From a virus: a DNA stretch of 34,065 bases. Both the position numbers and the translations under genes were made by a program. Below are positions 8,615 to 16,316 of this stretch, piece after piece. The notes under the pieces are model-generated. The model was given only the letters and a program-made list of their open reading frames with translations. It was not told the DNA's origin and made no database searches. Location: positions 1-34,065 of IMG/VR virus record IMGVR_UViG_3300034683_000229. One strand, written 5' to 3'. Each line of letters begins with the position of its first letter. Position 1 is the stretch's first letter.

Positions 8615-9210
8615 TAATAACACTCCAATACAATAATATTATGAATATCGTCAACTATATTATCAATAGCTCGGTCTGCATTAATAACGTAGTCGCATTT
8701 TATACAATTGAATTGATCCAAATCATGCGCATACCGTTTATATACTTTATTTATGTCATCTTGTGTCATAGCATTTGCACGCTTGAGCATCCGTTCTATA
8801 CGTACACTGGCCGACGCATACAATGCAATAGTGATGATTCTTACACCAAATACAGTATATTGTAACTGGCTCGCTCCATATGGGTCTATTACATAAATAG
8901 ACACGTCGTGCCCGCGATACTGTTCTTTTGTAGCCCAATAATAATGCCCGTCAAATAACGTTTCCGCTATTATGAGGCCTTGTTGTTTATGCCGTTTGTA
9001 CATGGTTTCATCTGTAAATATATGCCCCCATTCGTCATCACTACGCGGTGGCCGTGTGGTATATGACTGAATAACGTTATACCACTGTTCGGCTAATTTT
9101 TTTGCTACCGTAGTTTTGCCTGTGCCACTTGCACCTACTAAACAGACAAGCTTGGGTATATTATCGCGTGTTAACACTGAATTAAATTCAGGATATTCTA
9201 CTGTTTGCAT
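8614..9210 (-). CDS. guanylate-kinase-like nucleoside monophosphate kinase
   Basis: A 198-aa P-loop protein of guanylate kinase size. Walker A is GASGTGKT at residues 26-33; the GMP-binding-type motif SYTTRPPR is at 49-56, followed by ETLFDGHYYWATKEQ, the counterpart of the kinase E-x-x-x-G-x-x-YG segment. A lid-like arginine region (RIERMLKRAN) and the C-terminal DYVINAD motif are also typical. It probably makes GDP or dGDP from the monophosphate for phage DNA synthesis. GGAGG precedes the ATG; it overlaps the preceding frameshifted gene by 13 bases. Confidence 0.85.
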   Translation of the reverse strand: MQTVEYPEFNSVLTRDNIPKLVCLVGASGTGKTTVAKKLAEQWYNVIQSYTTRPPRSDDEWGHIFTDETMYKRHKQQGLIIAETLFDGHYYWATKEQYRGHDVSIYVIDPYGASQLQYTVFGVRIITIALYASASVRIERMLKRANAMTQDDINKVYKRYAHDLDQFNCIKCDYVINADRAIDNIVDDIHNIIVLECY

Positions 9211-9436
9211 TCTGGTCCTCCGTCCTCAAATAATAAATTGGTATATATGACAATAAACCTATCATCAGGACAAATCGCATGATTCCCGCACTCGTCGGCT
9301 AATATCAAAGTGCCATAACTATCAATGTAAAACCCATCTATGTCACAATACACCAAATTGTCTGCCCAATCCTCTTGTGCAATTGATTTTAAATCGGGTT
9401 CTGTACCGGTTTTTTGTCAATAACTGTGAAAATCAT
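9198..9436 (-). pseudogene. small acidic phage protein, reading frame broken at an A6 run
   Basis: From the ATG at 9436 (GGAGG site) the frame reads MIFTVIDKK and then stops 7 codons after a run of six A (minus strand; bases 9415-9410). Continuing in the -1 frame from the run gives an uninterrupted 70-codon protein (TGTEPDLKSIAQEDWADNLV, then YCDIDGFYIDSYGTLILADE, then CGNHAICPDDRFIVIY) ending at 9198. It resembles a small phage protein I recall from Firmicutes phages with the pattern GLxYCDxxGFxIxxDGTLxLxDECG. One extra A would restore a single frame of about 79 aa. This could be a sequencing or assembly indel, a true mutation, or slippage; the run is not a canonical X-XXY-YYZ heptamer. Confidence 0.65.
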
Positions 9437-9437
9437 A

Positions 9438-9806
9438 TTATTCCTCCATATCGCTATTATTTTGCTTGTTATTTGAATCTTCGAGTGCTATCAACCTATC
9501 GTTGACAGCACGTTCTAGCTGCAAACCCATCCCGCATGATATGCTGGCTAGCTGTATTACAACGTCGGCGATGCACAAGGCAAAGGCATCATCATTATTC
9601 GGATGCAAGCCATCAACCGCACATGCTAAATGCCCCATAACCCGCATTATATATGCGCTAATAAGATAATAGCGATATTGCTCTACCATATTCAGGTCAT
9701 CGATAATATAATCCCTTATTACATCTTCAAAAGCAAATTCTGGTATCCAGAATTCTGGGTCTACAATATATGGTTTAGAACGTTCAACTAATTCAGTTAT
9801 TGTCAT
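9438..9806 (-). CDS. unknown helical protein, weak MazG-like pattern
   Basis: A 122-aa mostly helical protein. The C-terminal half (ALCIADVVIQLASISCGMGL followed by QLERAVNDRLIALED) has the rhythm of MazG-type NTP pyrophosphohydrolases, where an ExxD motif precedes such a helix. Here the first acidic residue is missing (CIAD), so catalytic activity is doubtful. Context in a nucleotide-metabolism cluster would suit a MazG relative, but the assignment is tentative. AGGAAAG precedes the ATG. Confidence 0.6.
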   Translation of the reverse strand: MTITELVERSKPYIVDPEFWIPEFAFEDVIRDYIIDDLNMVEQYRYYLISAYIMRVMGHLACAVDGLHPNNDDAFALCIADVVIQLASISCGMGLQLERAVNDRLIALEDSNNKQNNSDMEE

Positions 9807-9817
9807 ATATATCTTTC

Positions 9818-10417
9818 CTATTTGATTATTTTAACCTTTAGTTTCCTTCTGCCAAAATTTAATGCCTCTTGCTTACTCGTCATAAATATATCTATGTCGT
9901 TGCCCGTTATAGCCCCGCCTCTATCTTCTACGACAAATACGCAGTCGAACCCTTCGATTCTGACTTTTGTGCCAAAAGGATATTTCCTACTCATGGCAAT
10001 CGTATGATACGGGCGGGCTTTAACCCCGCTTGCCGTAATACCCTTGCCGTTCATGTTATCATCATATGCCGTATATGCTGTAACTTCAGCAACAAAATCG
10101 TATCGATCTTCTTCTCTGCTCGGTTTAGGTTTCTCTTGTTTAGGTGTCTGTTGTTTAGGCGTTTGCTGTTTGGGCTTGTCTTGAACGGGTTGTGCCGGTT
10201 GGATTGGCGTAACCTGCACATTATCACCTTCTGTATCACTATTTTTATTTGGCATTTCTTCCTGTATTCTGTCTACAAGTTCTTGTTGTGTTTTACGCTG
10301 TTCTGCTATCGTTTCAGCCACATTGTTTATCTTGTGTGTCGCCATTGTAGATGTTAAAAGACATCCCAGCACACATCCAGCCCAACCAACAATAATCAGC
10401 CGCCGCCATGTTGTCAT
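9818..10417 (-). CDS. membrane-anchored 3D-domain (double-psi barrel) protein
   Basis: A 199-aa protein. A hydrophobic segment (residues 6-25) would anchor it in the membrane or serve as a signal. A linker of K/Q/P repeats follows (KPKQQTPKQQTPKQEKPKP, about 81-99). The C-terminal 90 residues carry the 3D domain: VTAYTAYDDNMNGKGITASG, then the aspartate-rich DRGGAITGNDIDIFM, whose three aspartates define the family. Such domains occur in Bacillota cell-wall enzymes and resemble the MltA/RlpA barrel. It probably binds or cleaves peptidoglycan. GAGGAAT precedes the ATG. Confidence 0.88.
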   Translation of the reverse strand: MTTWRRLIIVGWAGCVLGCLLTSTMATHKINNVAETIAEQRKTQQELVDRIQEEMPNKNSDTEGDNVQVTPIQPAQPVQDKPKQQTPKQQTPKQEKPKPSREEDRYDFVAEVTAYTAYDDNMNGKGITASGVKARPYHTIAMSRKYPFGTKVRIEGFDCVFVVEDRGGAITGNDIDIFMTSKQEALNFGRRKLKVKIIK

Positions 10418-10420
10418 TGG

Positions 10421-10795
10421 CTATTCCTCATTCTCATTAAGCAACTTGACTAGTTGCTCAAGTTCAGCGATCTTGACAAGATTAAGCTTGGCACTGTATG
10501 TTGTGGTATAATCTTTCAAAGATGGACGAACCTCTACAGAACAGACTTCATCGAAGTGTTCGATTATAGCCGAACTAATTTTGTCCACTAGTTTATCCCT
10601 AATTGCAGCGTCAACATCAAACGCTGGTCTGCATTGGTCTATTTCTTCTGTGGCAACATTACATTGCGCATGCAAACTTCTGATTGAATTTAAAACTTTG
10701 CGCAATGTAGTTTTTAGGACTTGATTTTCCTGCTTTATCTTGTAAAAACGTTCTGAAATATTTTCTAAATCTTTGTCTATTTCCCAATCACACAT
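10421..10795 (-). CDS. coiled-coil protein of unknown function
   Basis: A 124-aa protein with predicted coiled coil over residues 5-45 (ISERFYKIKQENQVLKTTLR) and a second helix at the end (LVKIAELEQLVKLLNENEE). No enzymatic motif is visible. The start overlaps the stop codon of the zinc-finger gene by one base, with GGAG upstream, which indicates coupling. Confidence 0.65.
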   Translation of the reverse strand: MCDWEIDKDLENISERFYKIKQENQVLKTTLRKVLNSIRSLHAQCNVATEEIDQCRPAFDVDAAIRDKLVDKISSAIIEHFDEVCSVEVRPSLKDYTTTYSAKLNLVKIAELEQLVKLLNENEE

Positions 10796-11004
10796 TATTT
10801 ATCATCTCCACTTTCTTCTGCTAACTTTTTTCCTATTTCCTGTAACCTATGGATTTCATCAGCGGAGTAGACAACCTCGCCGCATTCAGTGCATACATAA
10901 GCTTTTATGCCATCTACGGAAGTATTGTAATCGCCCCATCCAGCACTGGTTGATATAAGTCTTTCTTCCATCTCTGTTCCGCAAAAGAAACACAAGCGCT
11001 TCAT
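10795..11004 (-). CDS. YgiT-type zinc-finger protein
   Basis: A 69-aa protein from the ATG at 11004 (MKRLCFFCGTEMEERL). Two CxxC pairs (CFFCG near residues 5-9 and CTECGEVVYS near 36-45) have the spacing of the YgiT/MqsA N-terminal zinc finger, followed by a helix (SADEIHRLQEIGKKLAEE). Proteins of this kind are often antitoxin-like or small phage regulators. The frame is open to 11079, but the earlier ATG codons lack a ribosome-binding site and lie over the 32-aa membrane-peptide gene. Confidence 0.7.
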   Translation of the reverse strand: MKRLCFFCGTEMEERLISTSAGWGDYNTSVDGIKAYVCTECGEVVYSADEIHRLQEIGKKLAEESGDDK

Positions 11005-11026
11005 TTCTTCCCGTCCCAACTTTCTT

Positions 11027-11125
11027 TTAACGGGCATCCCCGTCGTCATGTCCAGCGGCACACAACGCAGCGATTGCAAAACCGATTATACAACCAATAA
11101 ACGCACCAACAATAAAATATACCAT
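11027..11125 (-). CDS. 32-aa single-helix membrane peptide
   Basis: Reads MVYFIVGAFIGCIIGFAIAA and then a short charged tail ending DDGDAR. The ATG at 11125 has AAAGGAA 4 bases upstream. A glycine-rich hydrophobic helix with an acidic tail is typical of the tiny membrane proteins found in Bacillota phages. The role is unknown; the small size and good ribosome-binding site are the only support. Confidence 0.55.
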   Translation of the reverse strand: MVYFIVGAFIGCIIGFAIAALCAAGHDDGDAR

Positions 11126-11175
11126 CAATTTCCTTTCTATAATTCAAATTATTTATAGTTTTAATTATTAGAAGG

Positions 11176-11463
11176 TTAATCCTTTATATTTTGTATTTCA
11201 GCCAATACATTGCTGTCTATTATATTGCTTATTTCATCAAGCTTGGCCTGTATACTCTCTTGATTGTCATCGCATATACTGCTTATCCAGCAATCAATCC
11301 TGGCTGACTGATAATTACCCAAATTTACAGTTGCGCCCTTGGACAATCCCACCAATGTTTTGCCTTCCGGCAGTACCATATAAGGCAACTTATCTTCAAT
11401 TTCCATTGGCCTACCTTTAATTGTTTTTTCTATACCTTGATCAGTTTCCTTTACATATTCCAT
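11176..11463 (-). CDS. unknown small protein
   Basis: A 95-aa protein. The middle part (LVGLSKGATVNLGNYQSARI followed by DCWISSIC) has the pattern LGNYxSxRIDxxxSxPC seen in a family of small proteins in phages of Bacillota and their plasmids, whose function I do not know. The end is an acidic helix (QAKLDEISNIIDSNVLAEI). GAGGTG precedes the ATG. It lies directly downstream of thyX, with 16 bases between them. Confidence 0.65.
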   Translation of the reverse strand: MEYVKETDQGIEKTIKGRPMEIEDKLPYMVLPEGKTLVGLSKGATVNLGNYQSARIDCWISSICDDNQESIQAKLDEISNIIDSNVLAEIQNIKD

Positions 11464-11479
11464 TCTTTACACCTCTTAA

Positions 11480-12100
11480 TTATTGATTATTACTGGCTTC
11501 GTGAGCATATTTACATTGATTTTTACAATTCAGGCATGGTGTTGCAAATCCAAAAATACAATCGTAGTCTTGCATTAATATTTGCCATATATTTACGGCA
11601 AGTTCAAAATGTTCCGGTTGTACTTTGGCTTGACATAAACGTTTTTGTAAATATTCAAACCATGTCCGCCCATTTCCGGCTATAACCATATTGGTTGCCA
11701 TTGCATTAGGCAATATATAACGCGCATCTTCCGCCGGAATGCCACGTTCGCGCAATGTATCATATAAGATGTTGGCTTGCCTTACAGCGATGTTAAAGAT
11801 GTCATTGCTGTAATCGTCATTTAATATAGTGTCTGGCATGTAGAAGCTATTCGGTTTAACATGTCTCTGGCTTTCAACCATGAAGCTGAAATGCCTGTGC
11901 CGTGTTATCTCGGCCAATACAACGCGCGACACATCTTTGACTTCAAAAGCAAACCAGCAAAACTCTAAGCAAGCTAATTCATCGTTACGTATGCAACGTT
12001 TAACGGTTTGCTCTGTGCATTCTTTATTGCGGCATTTATTTAGGGCGCGTATTACAGTCTGTATACCCTTGGCATTAGAATCTATAAGCTTAACTTCCAA
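11480..12100 (-). CDS. thyX: flavin-dependent thymidylate synthase ThyX
   Basis: A 206-aa protein of ThyX size. The signature RHR-x7-S is present at residues 67-77 (RHRHFSFMVES), followed by QRH where many family members have RY. The conserved ARYILPNAMATNMVIAGN block and FEYLQKR, which contact FAD and dUMP, follow. It makes dTMP from dUMP with methylene-tetrahydrofolate, FAD and NADPH. A C-terminal cysteine group (CLNCKNQC) is not part of the usual core. The start is TTG at 12100, with AAGGAG 7 bases upstream. It is the first gene after phage promoter copy 3. Confidence 0.95.
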   Translation of the reverse strand: MEVKLIDSNAKGIQTVIRALNKCRNKECTEQTVKRCIRNDELACLEFCWFAFEVKDVSRVVLAEITRHRHFSFMVESQRHVKPNSFYMPDTILNDDYSNDIFNIAVRQANILYDTLRERGIPAEDARYILPNAMATNMVIAGNGRTWFEYLQKRLCQAKVQPEHFELAVNIWQILMQDYDCIFGFATPCLNCKNQCKYAHEASNNQ

Positions 12101-12126
12101 AATAAAACTCCTTTCGTTGTCATCTA

Positions 12127-12159
12127 TATATATAAGCAGAGATAAAAAAATAGTGTTGC
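12127..12159 (-). promoter_or_regulatory. phage-type promoter, copy 3
   Basis: GCAACACT (12159-12152), 14 nt, GCTTATATATA (12137-12127), a perfect match, 26 nt before the thyX start. Its upstream box lies inside the descending arm of the terminator at 12144-12175. Confidence 0.78.
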
Positions 12160-12175
12160 ATAAAATGCAACACTA
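12144..12175 (-). terminator. rho-independent terminator fused to a promoter
   Basis: A perfect 10-bp stem, TAGTGTTGCA/TGCAACACTA, 5-nt loop, then seven Ts. It starts at the stop codon of the 63-aa zinc-ribbon gene. The second arm contains the GCAACACT box of promoter copy 3. Confidence 0.88.
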
Positions 12176-12364
12176 TATGTTAGAATGATAAATAACTATA
12201 TTTCCGCAATCTCGACATTCGCCTTCAAACTTGAACATACCATCGTCGCCATCATTCACAATTCCCTTAATAACGTCCCAGTTTCTTGTCTTACATTTCG
12301 GGCAATGAGGTTTGCCGTCAATGTATATAGCTTTAAGTCTTTTTTGTTTTTTAGCTCTGCCCAT
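12173..12364 (-). CDS. 63-aa zinc-ribbon protein
   Basis: A basic N-terminus (MGRAKKQKRLKAIYI) followed by CPKC near residue 21 and CRDC near 51, spaced as a treble-clef or zinc ribbon. Probably nucleic-acid binding or a small regulator; no closer family. GGAGG precedes the ATG. Confidence 0.68.
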   Translation of the reverse strand: MGRAKKQKRLKAIYIDGKPHCPKCKTRNWDVIKGIVNDGDDGMFKFEGECRDCGNIVIYHSNI

Positions 12365-12380
12365 ATTATTTCCTCCGTTC

Positions 12381-12602
12381 CTAATGTGCCGGGAAGTACA
12401 TATCGCATGTCTTACAATAGCTCACAGGAATAAAACTGCCGTAGCTGTCACTATTTTCATCAGTACATATATTGTCAATACATAACACTTCGCCGTTTCT
12501 ATCGCACCAGAAAAGCCAGCATTTGTGGCACAGGTGATTGGCATTTTCGTGCATTTGGTACCATTTTTGATAGGCTTCAGTATTTTGATAGTGTTTTGAC
12601 AT
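12381..12602 (-). CDS. 73-aa cysteine-rich protein
   Basis: Two cysteine pairs (CHKC at about residues 25-28 and CKTC at 64-67) could form one zinc site around an acidic middle part. The function is unknown. The ribosome-binding site (AAGGACGGGG) is imperfect. It ends 16 bases before the next zinc-ribbon gene, so two small zinc proteins are paired here. Confidence 0.62.
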   Translation of the reverse strand: MSKHYQNTEAYQKWYQMHENANHLCHKCWLFWCDRNGEVLCIDNICTDENSDSYGSFIPVSYCKTCDMYFPAH

Positions 12603-12616
12603 ATTACGCCCCGTCC

Positions 12617-13195
12617 TTAGAAAATTCTGTCACGTATGGTCGCAAAAACTATTTGCGACCATGATTCCAACTGATTGTATATATCATCTATTTCATCTAA
12701 TGTCATCCATTGGCCTTCCAATTCATCTTCTAAACATCGAATTTTGCTGATAGATGACTGCTCCGGCTCAATGAAACATGTTATAGCCAGATGTACTCTG
12801 TCAACATCTGTTATGGCAGATTGAATAGCACCAAATATATCTATATCATATTCACCAGACTCCAAACCGACTTCTTCCCTAAGCTCACGTTCTATCCCAT
12901 CAAGAATTTTTTCCGGTTCCCTTATGTGCCCGCCAGCTCCAATAGAATATTGGTTTAATAATCTGTTATCTCCGCCGCTAACACGATGTGTAACAAATAT
13001 TGTTTCCTGTTCATTGTCAACAATTATACAATACGGTATAATTTGCAGATAATTGTAGTCATTTTCCACATCGCCGCGGCGGAGATATTGAGCAGTATCT
13101 TCGATATCGGGCAATATATCTGCTAAACTATCATCTGCATACCTGAAAGCAAATTGTTTAGACGGTACGACCATTATTTTTTCTTCTGTATCCAT
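12617..13195 (-). CDS. Nudix hydrolase
   Basis: A 192-aa protein with a complete Nudix box at residues 89-111: G-x5-E-x7-REL-REEVGL (GHIREPEKILD, then RELREEVGL). It would hydrolyse a nucleoside diphosphate derivative bound to Mg2+; the substrate cannot be told. Upstream (1-60) is an extra segment that may set specificity. The ribosome-binding site is unusual: GGAGGGAGG lies 42 nt before the ATG and a perfect 13-bp hairpin sits between them. Near its 3' end the gene contains an 11-bp perfect hairpin (12636-12662). Confidence 0.92.
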   Translation of the reverse strand: MDTEEKIMVVPSKQFAFRYADDSLADILPDIEDTAQYLRRGDVENDYNYLQIIPYCIIVDNEQETIFVTHRVSGGDNRLLNQYSIGAGGHIREPEKILDGIERELREEVGLESGEYDIDIFGAIQSAITDVDRVHLAITCFIEPEQSSISKIRCLEDELEGQWMTLDEIDDIYNQLESWSQIVFATIRDRIF

Positions 13196-13204
13196 GAATA
13201 TTGT

Positions 13205-13234
13205 CCGCTAATACTTATAATTAAGTATTAGCGG
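13205..13234 (-). promoter_or_regulatory. hairpin between Shine-Dalgarno and start codon of the Nudix gene
   Basis: CCGCTAATACTTA (13205-13217) and TAAGTATTAGCGG (13222-13234) form a perfect 13-bp stem with loop TAAT. GGAGGGAGG lies at 13246-13238 and the ATG at 13195. Folding would shorten the gap from 42 to about 12 nt. No T run follows on either strand, so it is not an ordinary terminator. Confidence 0.7.
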
Positions 13235-13267
13235 TATCCTCCCTCCAATTTTAATAATAAGGTTTAA

Positions 13268-15749
13268 TTAATCGCATCGGCTCCATCCGCAATCGGGGCA
13301 TTGTACACATCCGGATTCATGTATAAGAGCCGCGCCGCATTCAGGGCATTTGCTACCGGCAGGTTTTAATGTATTACTTACCGTATTTTTCGATTGTTCC
13401 TTTTGTTGCGGCAAATTCTTGAGTACATTGGCAATGGCCGATGCACATGATTTTCCAGGACTTACGGGTTCCCCTTTGCCCTTGGCAAACTGATAAGCCG
13501 GACACACTCCTGCGGATACCAGTTGGTCTACAACTTTTTCAAGCGGTATACCGCCACGTAATACAAGCGATATAAGCCTGCTGGTTGCCTTGGTGAATAC
13601 CTGACAACCACCATTAGCCGATTCAATAAACGTTTCTGTTATATTACCGTCATCATCAAACGATACATTACAATATAAAGTGCCGCAGCCGGTAGTCAGT
13701 TTATATCTTATGCTTTTCGCAATATCAGCAGCGGGCTTGACATAGCCACGCTGTTCCTTCTCGTTTCCGTCTTTTTGCCCGATTTGTATCGTTTGATGCT
13801 GCCTTGAGTTATTCCTGTAATAAGTTAGCCCTTTGCATCCATTTCGCCATGCATAAATCAGCAAATCAGCCAATTCGTCTTTTGTAGCGTGCTCCGGTGC
13901 GTTTATCGTCTTGCTGATTGCGTTATGATAATATTTCTGCATTTCAGCCTGCACCTTTATATGCCATATAGGGTCAATATCATTGGCACATCTAAATAAA
14001 TTACGTAATACTTGTGGCACTTCTGGTATTTGCGTAGTGCCTGCTTTAAGGCAGCTCTCTATAATATCCTTTTCTTTTGCACTATCATTAACAATATCAT
14101 GCAGCATATCTGCAAATAACTGGTTAACCTCAATTATAGACCCTGTAACAATATTGCGTTGATAAGCCACCATAAATAATGGTTCAATGCCATAGGCGGT
14201 AGTTCCTAAGATTGTGGAAGTAGAGCCATTAGGTGGTTGTGTAGATATGGTAGCGCAACGCGCAGGCACATTCATGCTTGCGTATATGCTTTCGCCCCAT
14301 GCAGGGAAATTACCTTTTTCAAGTGCCAATTCTGCATTATACTCGTTTTCTGTTTGTCGTTTAAACCCAAACAATTTCTTAATAAAATCCAGACATTCGT
14401 CGCTGTCATAGCGTATACCCATTTTTATCAGAAGGTTGGCAAATCCTGTAACACCAAGTCCAATCTTTCGATGAGCCTTAGCCTTTTCCTCAAATTCCGG
14501 CAACGCGTAGTTGTTGATATCTATAATGTCATCCAAGAATCGTATAGACATCTGTATAACATATTTAAACATGTCCCAATCGACATCATTCGTTTCGGGA
14601 TTATATAAATTTTCAAGATTGATACTGGCTAATTGGCACAGTTCAAATTTCTCAAGAGGTTGCTCCACTTTGTTATCCCAAAGGCTTTTTATCCTTTGGT
14701 TCTTGCAGTTGCCTGCAAGGTCGGCATATATTTTTACCTTGCGGTATCGGACACTCGTGGGGATATTATATTCTCTTACGAGGTTCAATCCCTATGCTCT
14801 ACACTGCCTTGCTATATTATTAGCAAGGTTAGCACGGTATTACCCTGACGGGCTTTACCGTTAGCCCTACAGACCCCTTTCCAGGTTTGCCCGATTTTTA
14901 ACCTGAGGCAAGCTATTTACCACAGGGATTCGTCGTTGTAATATAATGCGGGTTAGACGAATCAAACTTACCATCTTGAAGATTAAAGGGATTTTCATGG
15001 TTTATCGTATCTATAAATATAAGTCCTGGCTCACCATTATTCCACATACCGTCAACAATTAAATCAAATATTTGTCGAGCGGGGACTGTATTATAAACCT
15101 TGCCATTCCATTCAAGGTCGACGTTTTCATTATTTATAACCTTTTGCATTTCATCATCAGTTATAACTACCGACAAATTCATATTAGATAACGAACCATC
15201 GTTTTGTTTGCACGTAATAAAATCAAATATGTCTGGATGATTAAATCTAAGACTGCACATATTAGCAGCGCGCCTTGCCGAATCGCCTTGTATAGTTGTT
15301 TCGGCCACCGTGTTGAACAGTTTAAGCCAATTGATAATGCCAGCAGATTTACCGCCCGATGTTTTTATTATTGCACCTTTTGGGCGTATATCTGAAAAAT
15401 CTTGCCCAACACCGCACCCGAACTTTGTTAACTTGGCATTATACCATGCATGTTGATATATACCTTCCAAACTATCGGGTATACGACCTATTACAGAACA
15501 AGCCGACAGGCATCTTGACGACCCTGCGCCCACTAAAGTGGGCGTGTTGGGCATCATTAGCTGGCGATTCATCAAATCATAAAATATTTCCGCATACTTG
15601 TCACGATCTTCAGGTTTTTCGGCCTGAACAACTGCCCGCGAAACACGGGCAAACATTTCTTCTGGCGAATGTTCTATCAATTCACCTGTGCGCGAATCTC
15701 GTTTATAATACCGTGATTGTAATAGTTTTAATGTTTCGTCTGTAAACAT
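13268..15749 (-). CDS. nrdJ: class II (B12-dependent) ribonucleotide reductase, interrupted by a group I intron
   Basis: Exon 1 is 15749-14919 (277 codons) and exon 2 is 14665-13268; removing 14666-14918 gives a 742-aa protein. It shows PNTPTLVGAG, the finger-loop radical site NPCG/EQPL (Cys276), PPNGSTSTILGTTAYGIEP, the class II C-terminal block (GCGTLYCNVSFDDDG and ESANGGCQ) and a terminal zinc ribbon (CPECG, CPDCGWSRC) with the redox cysteines. It reduces ribonucleotides to deoxyribonucleotides using adenosylcobalamin, so it depends on B12 from the host. The intron sits directly after the Cys-Gly codons of the active-site loop. GGAGG precedes the ATG. Confidence 0.95.
14666..14918 (-). other. 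group I intron in nrdJ (253 nt, no ORF)
   Basis: The 5' exon ends in U (TGTGGU) and the intron begins AAAT and ends in G, as in the dnaE intron. P1 can pair GGU with GCC across the splice site, with a U.G wobble. P3 reads AUCGGGCA/UGUCCGAU (8 bp) and P7 GCATA/TATGC; P6 CCTTGCTA/TAGCAAGG and a 3' hairpin CCAAAGG/CCTTTGG with loop ATAAAAAG are also visible. The extra stem GGGAT/ATCCC between P7 and P3 suggests subgroup IA. It shares several conserved blocks with the dnaE intron but lacks the endonuclease. Confidence 0.88.
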
Positions 15750-15750
15750 T

Positions 15751-16164
15751 TTATACCTCCAGTAATCTTGATATTACTAAACAAGCTTCGTCAGCAGTTT
15801 CATAAAATAAATCTATATTTTTATTAAACCATGGATGCTCGACATTTCTTGTATCTCCGAATCCAACAGTTATTTTATCGTTGCATTTTGCAAAAACCAA
15901 TTCTCCTAACATGCCTAAACTCTTGGCCGATATATTATTGCTAAAATCTGCTAATACCACTCTGCTATTTTTAATACGGCATTGATTGGAAATAACTATT
16001 TCTTCTGGCGAATAATAATCAGGATTGTTTAAATTAAATCCATCTAACGGATCTATATAAGTTAATCCATGTATTTCCAAAATATCTTTGATAATATCTC
16101 TAAATTGTTGTATTTCTTTTGCTGACAATCCACTTACTGGGCCAGCTATATATACATCTTTCAT
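15751..16164 (-). CDS. nucleoside 2-deoxyribosyltransferase-like protein
   Basis: A 137-aa protein. MKDVYIAGPVSGL at the start, DPLDGF (about 38-43) and SLGMLGELVFA (about 82-92, with the catalytic-type Glu) match the fold of nucleoside 2-deoxyribosyltransferases and related nucleoside hydrolases (YIAGPMxG...GTxxELGxA). It could salvage or hydrolyse deoxynucleosides or a modified nucleotide. The reaction is not certain from sequence. It lies two bases upstream of nrdJ, whose ribosome-binding site overlaps its end. Confidence 0.78.
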   Translation of the reverse strand: MKDVYIAGPVSGLSAKEIQQFRDIIKDILEIHGLTYIDPLDGFNLNNPDYYSPEEIVISNQCRIKNSRVVLADFSNNISAKSLGMLGELVFAKCNDKITVGFGDTRNVEHPWFNKNIDLFYETADEACLVISRLLEV

Positions 16165-16316
16165 ACATTGCCTCCGTCGTGATTTTCAGTATTTGTATCT
16201 TCACAAAAAATATAGTGACATACAGGACATTCATATATTATGGTTGTTTCTGTTATTCCAACAACCTCCATTTGGCATTTATCCCAAAAACAAATATGCA
16301 CAATATTATTTTTCAT
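16161..16316 (-). CDS. 51-aa cysteine-rich protein
   Basis: Reads MKNNIVHICFWDKCQMEVVG and later CPVCHYIFC; cysteines 9, 14, 30, 33 and 38 could bind zinc. The ATG at 16316 has GAGGG 8 bases upstream and overlaps the previous gene by 11 bases; the stop overlaps the next ATG as ATGA. The tight overlap on both sides supports a real gene. Function unknown. Confidence 0.65.
   Translation of the reverse strand: MKNNIVHICFWDKCQMEVVGITETTIIYECPVCHYIFCEDTNTENHDGGNV

Noticed and set aside
9410-9415. Programmed -1 frameshift site
   Set aside because: In the initiating frame the run reads GAC-AAA-AAA-CCG, not an X-XXY-YYZ heptamer, and no downstream hairpin is obvious. An indel is the simpler reading, though slippage is left open.
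9869-10357. 162-codon plus-strand frame opposite the 3D-domain gene
   Set aside because: Shadow of a well-supported gene, without a ribosome-binding site or recognisable domain.
13205-13234. Rho-independent terminator after nrdJ
   Set aside because: No T run on either strand, and the ribosome-binding site of the Nudix gene lies before the hairpin.
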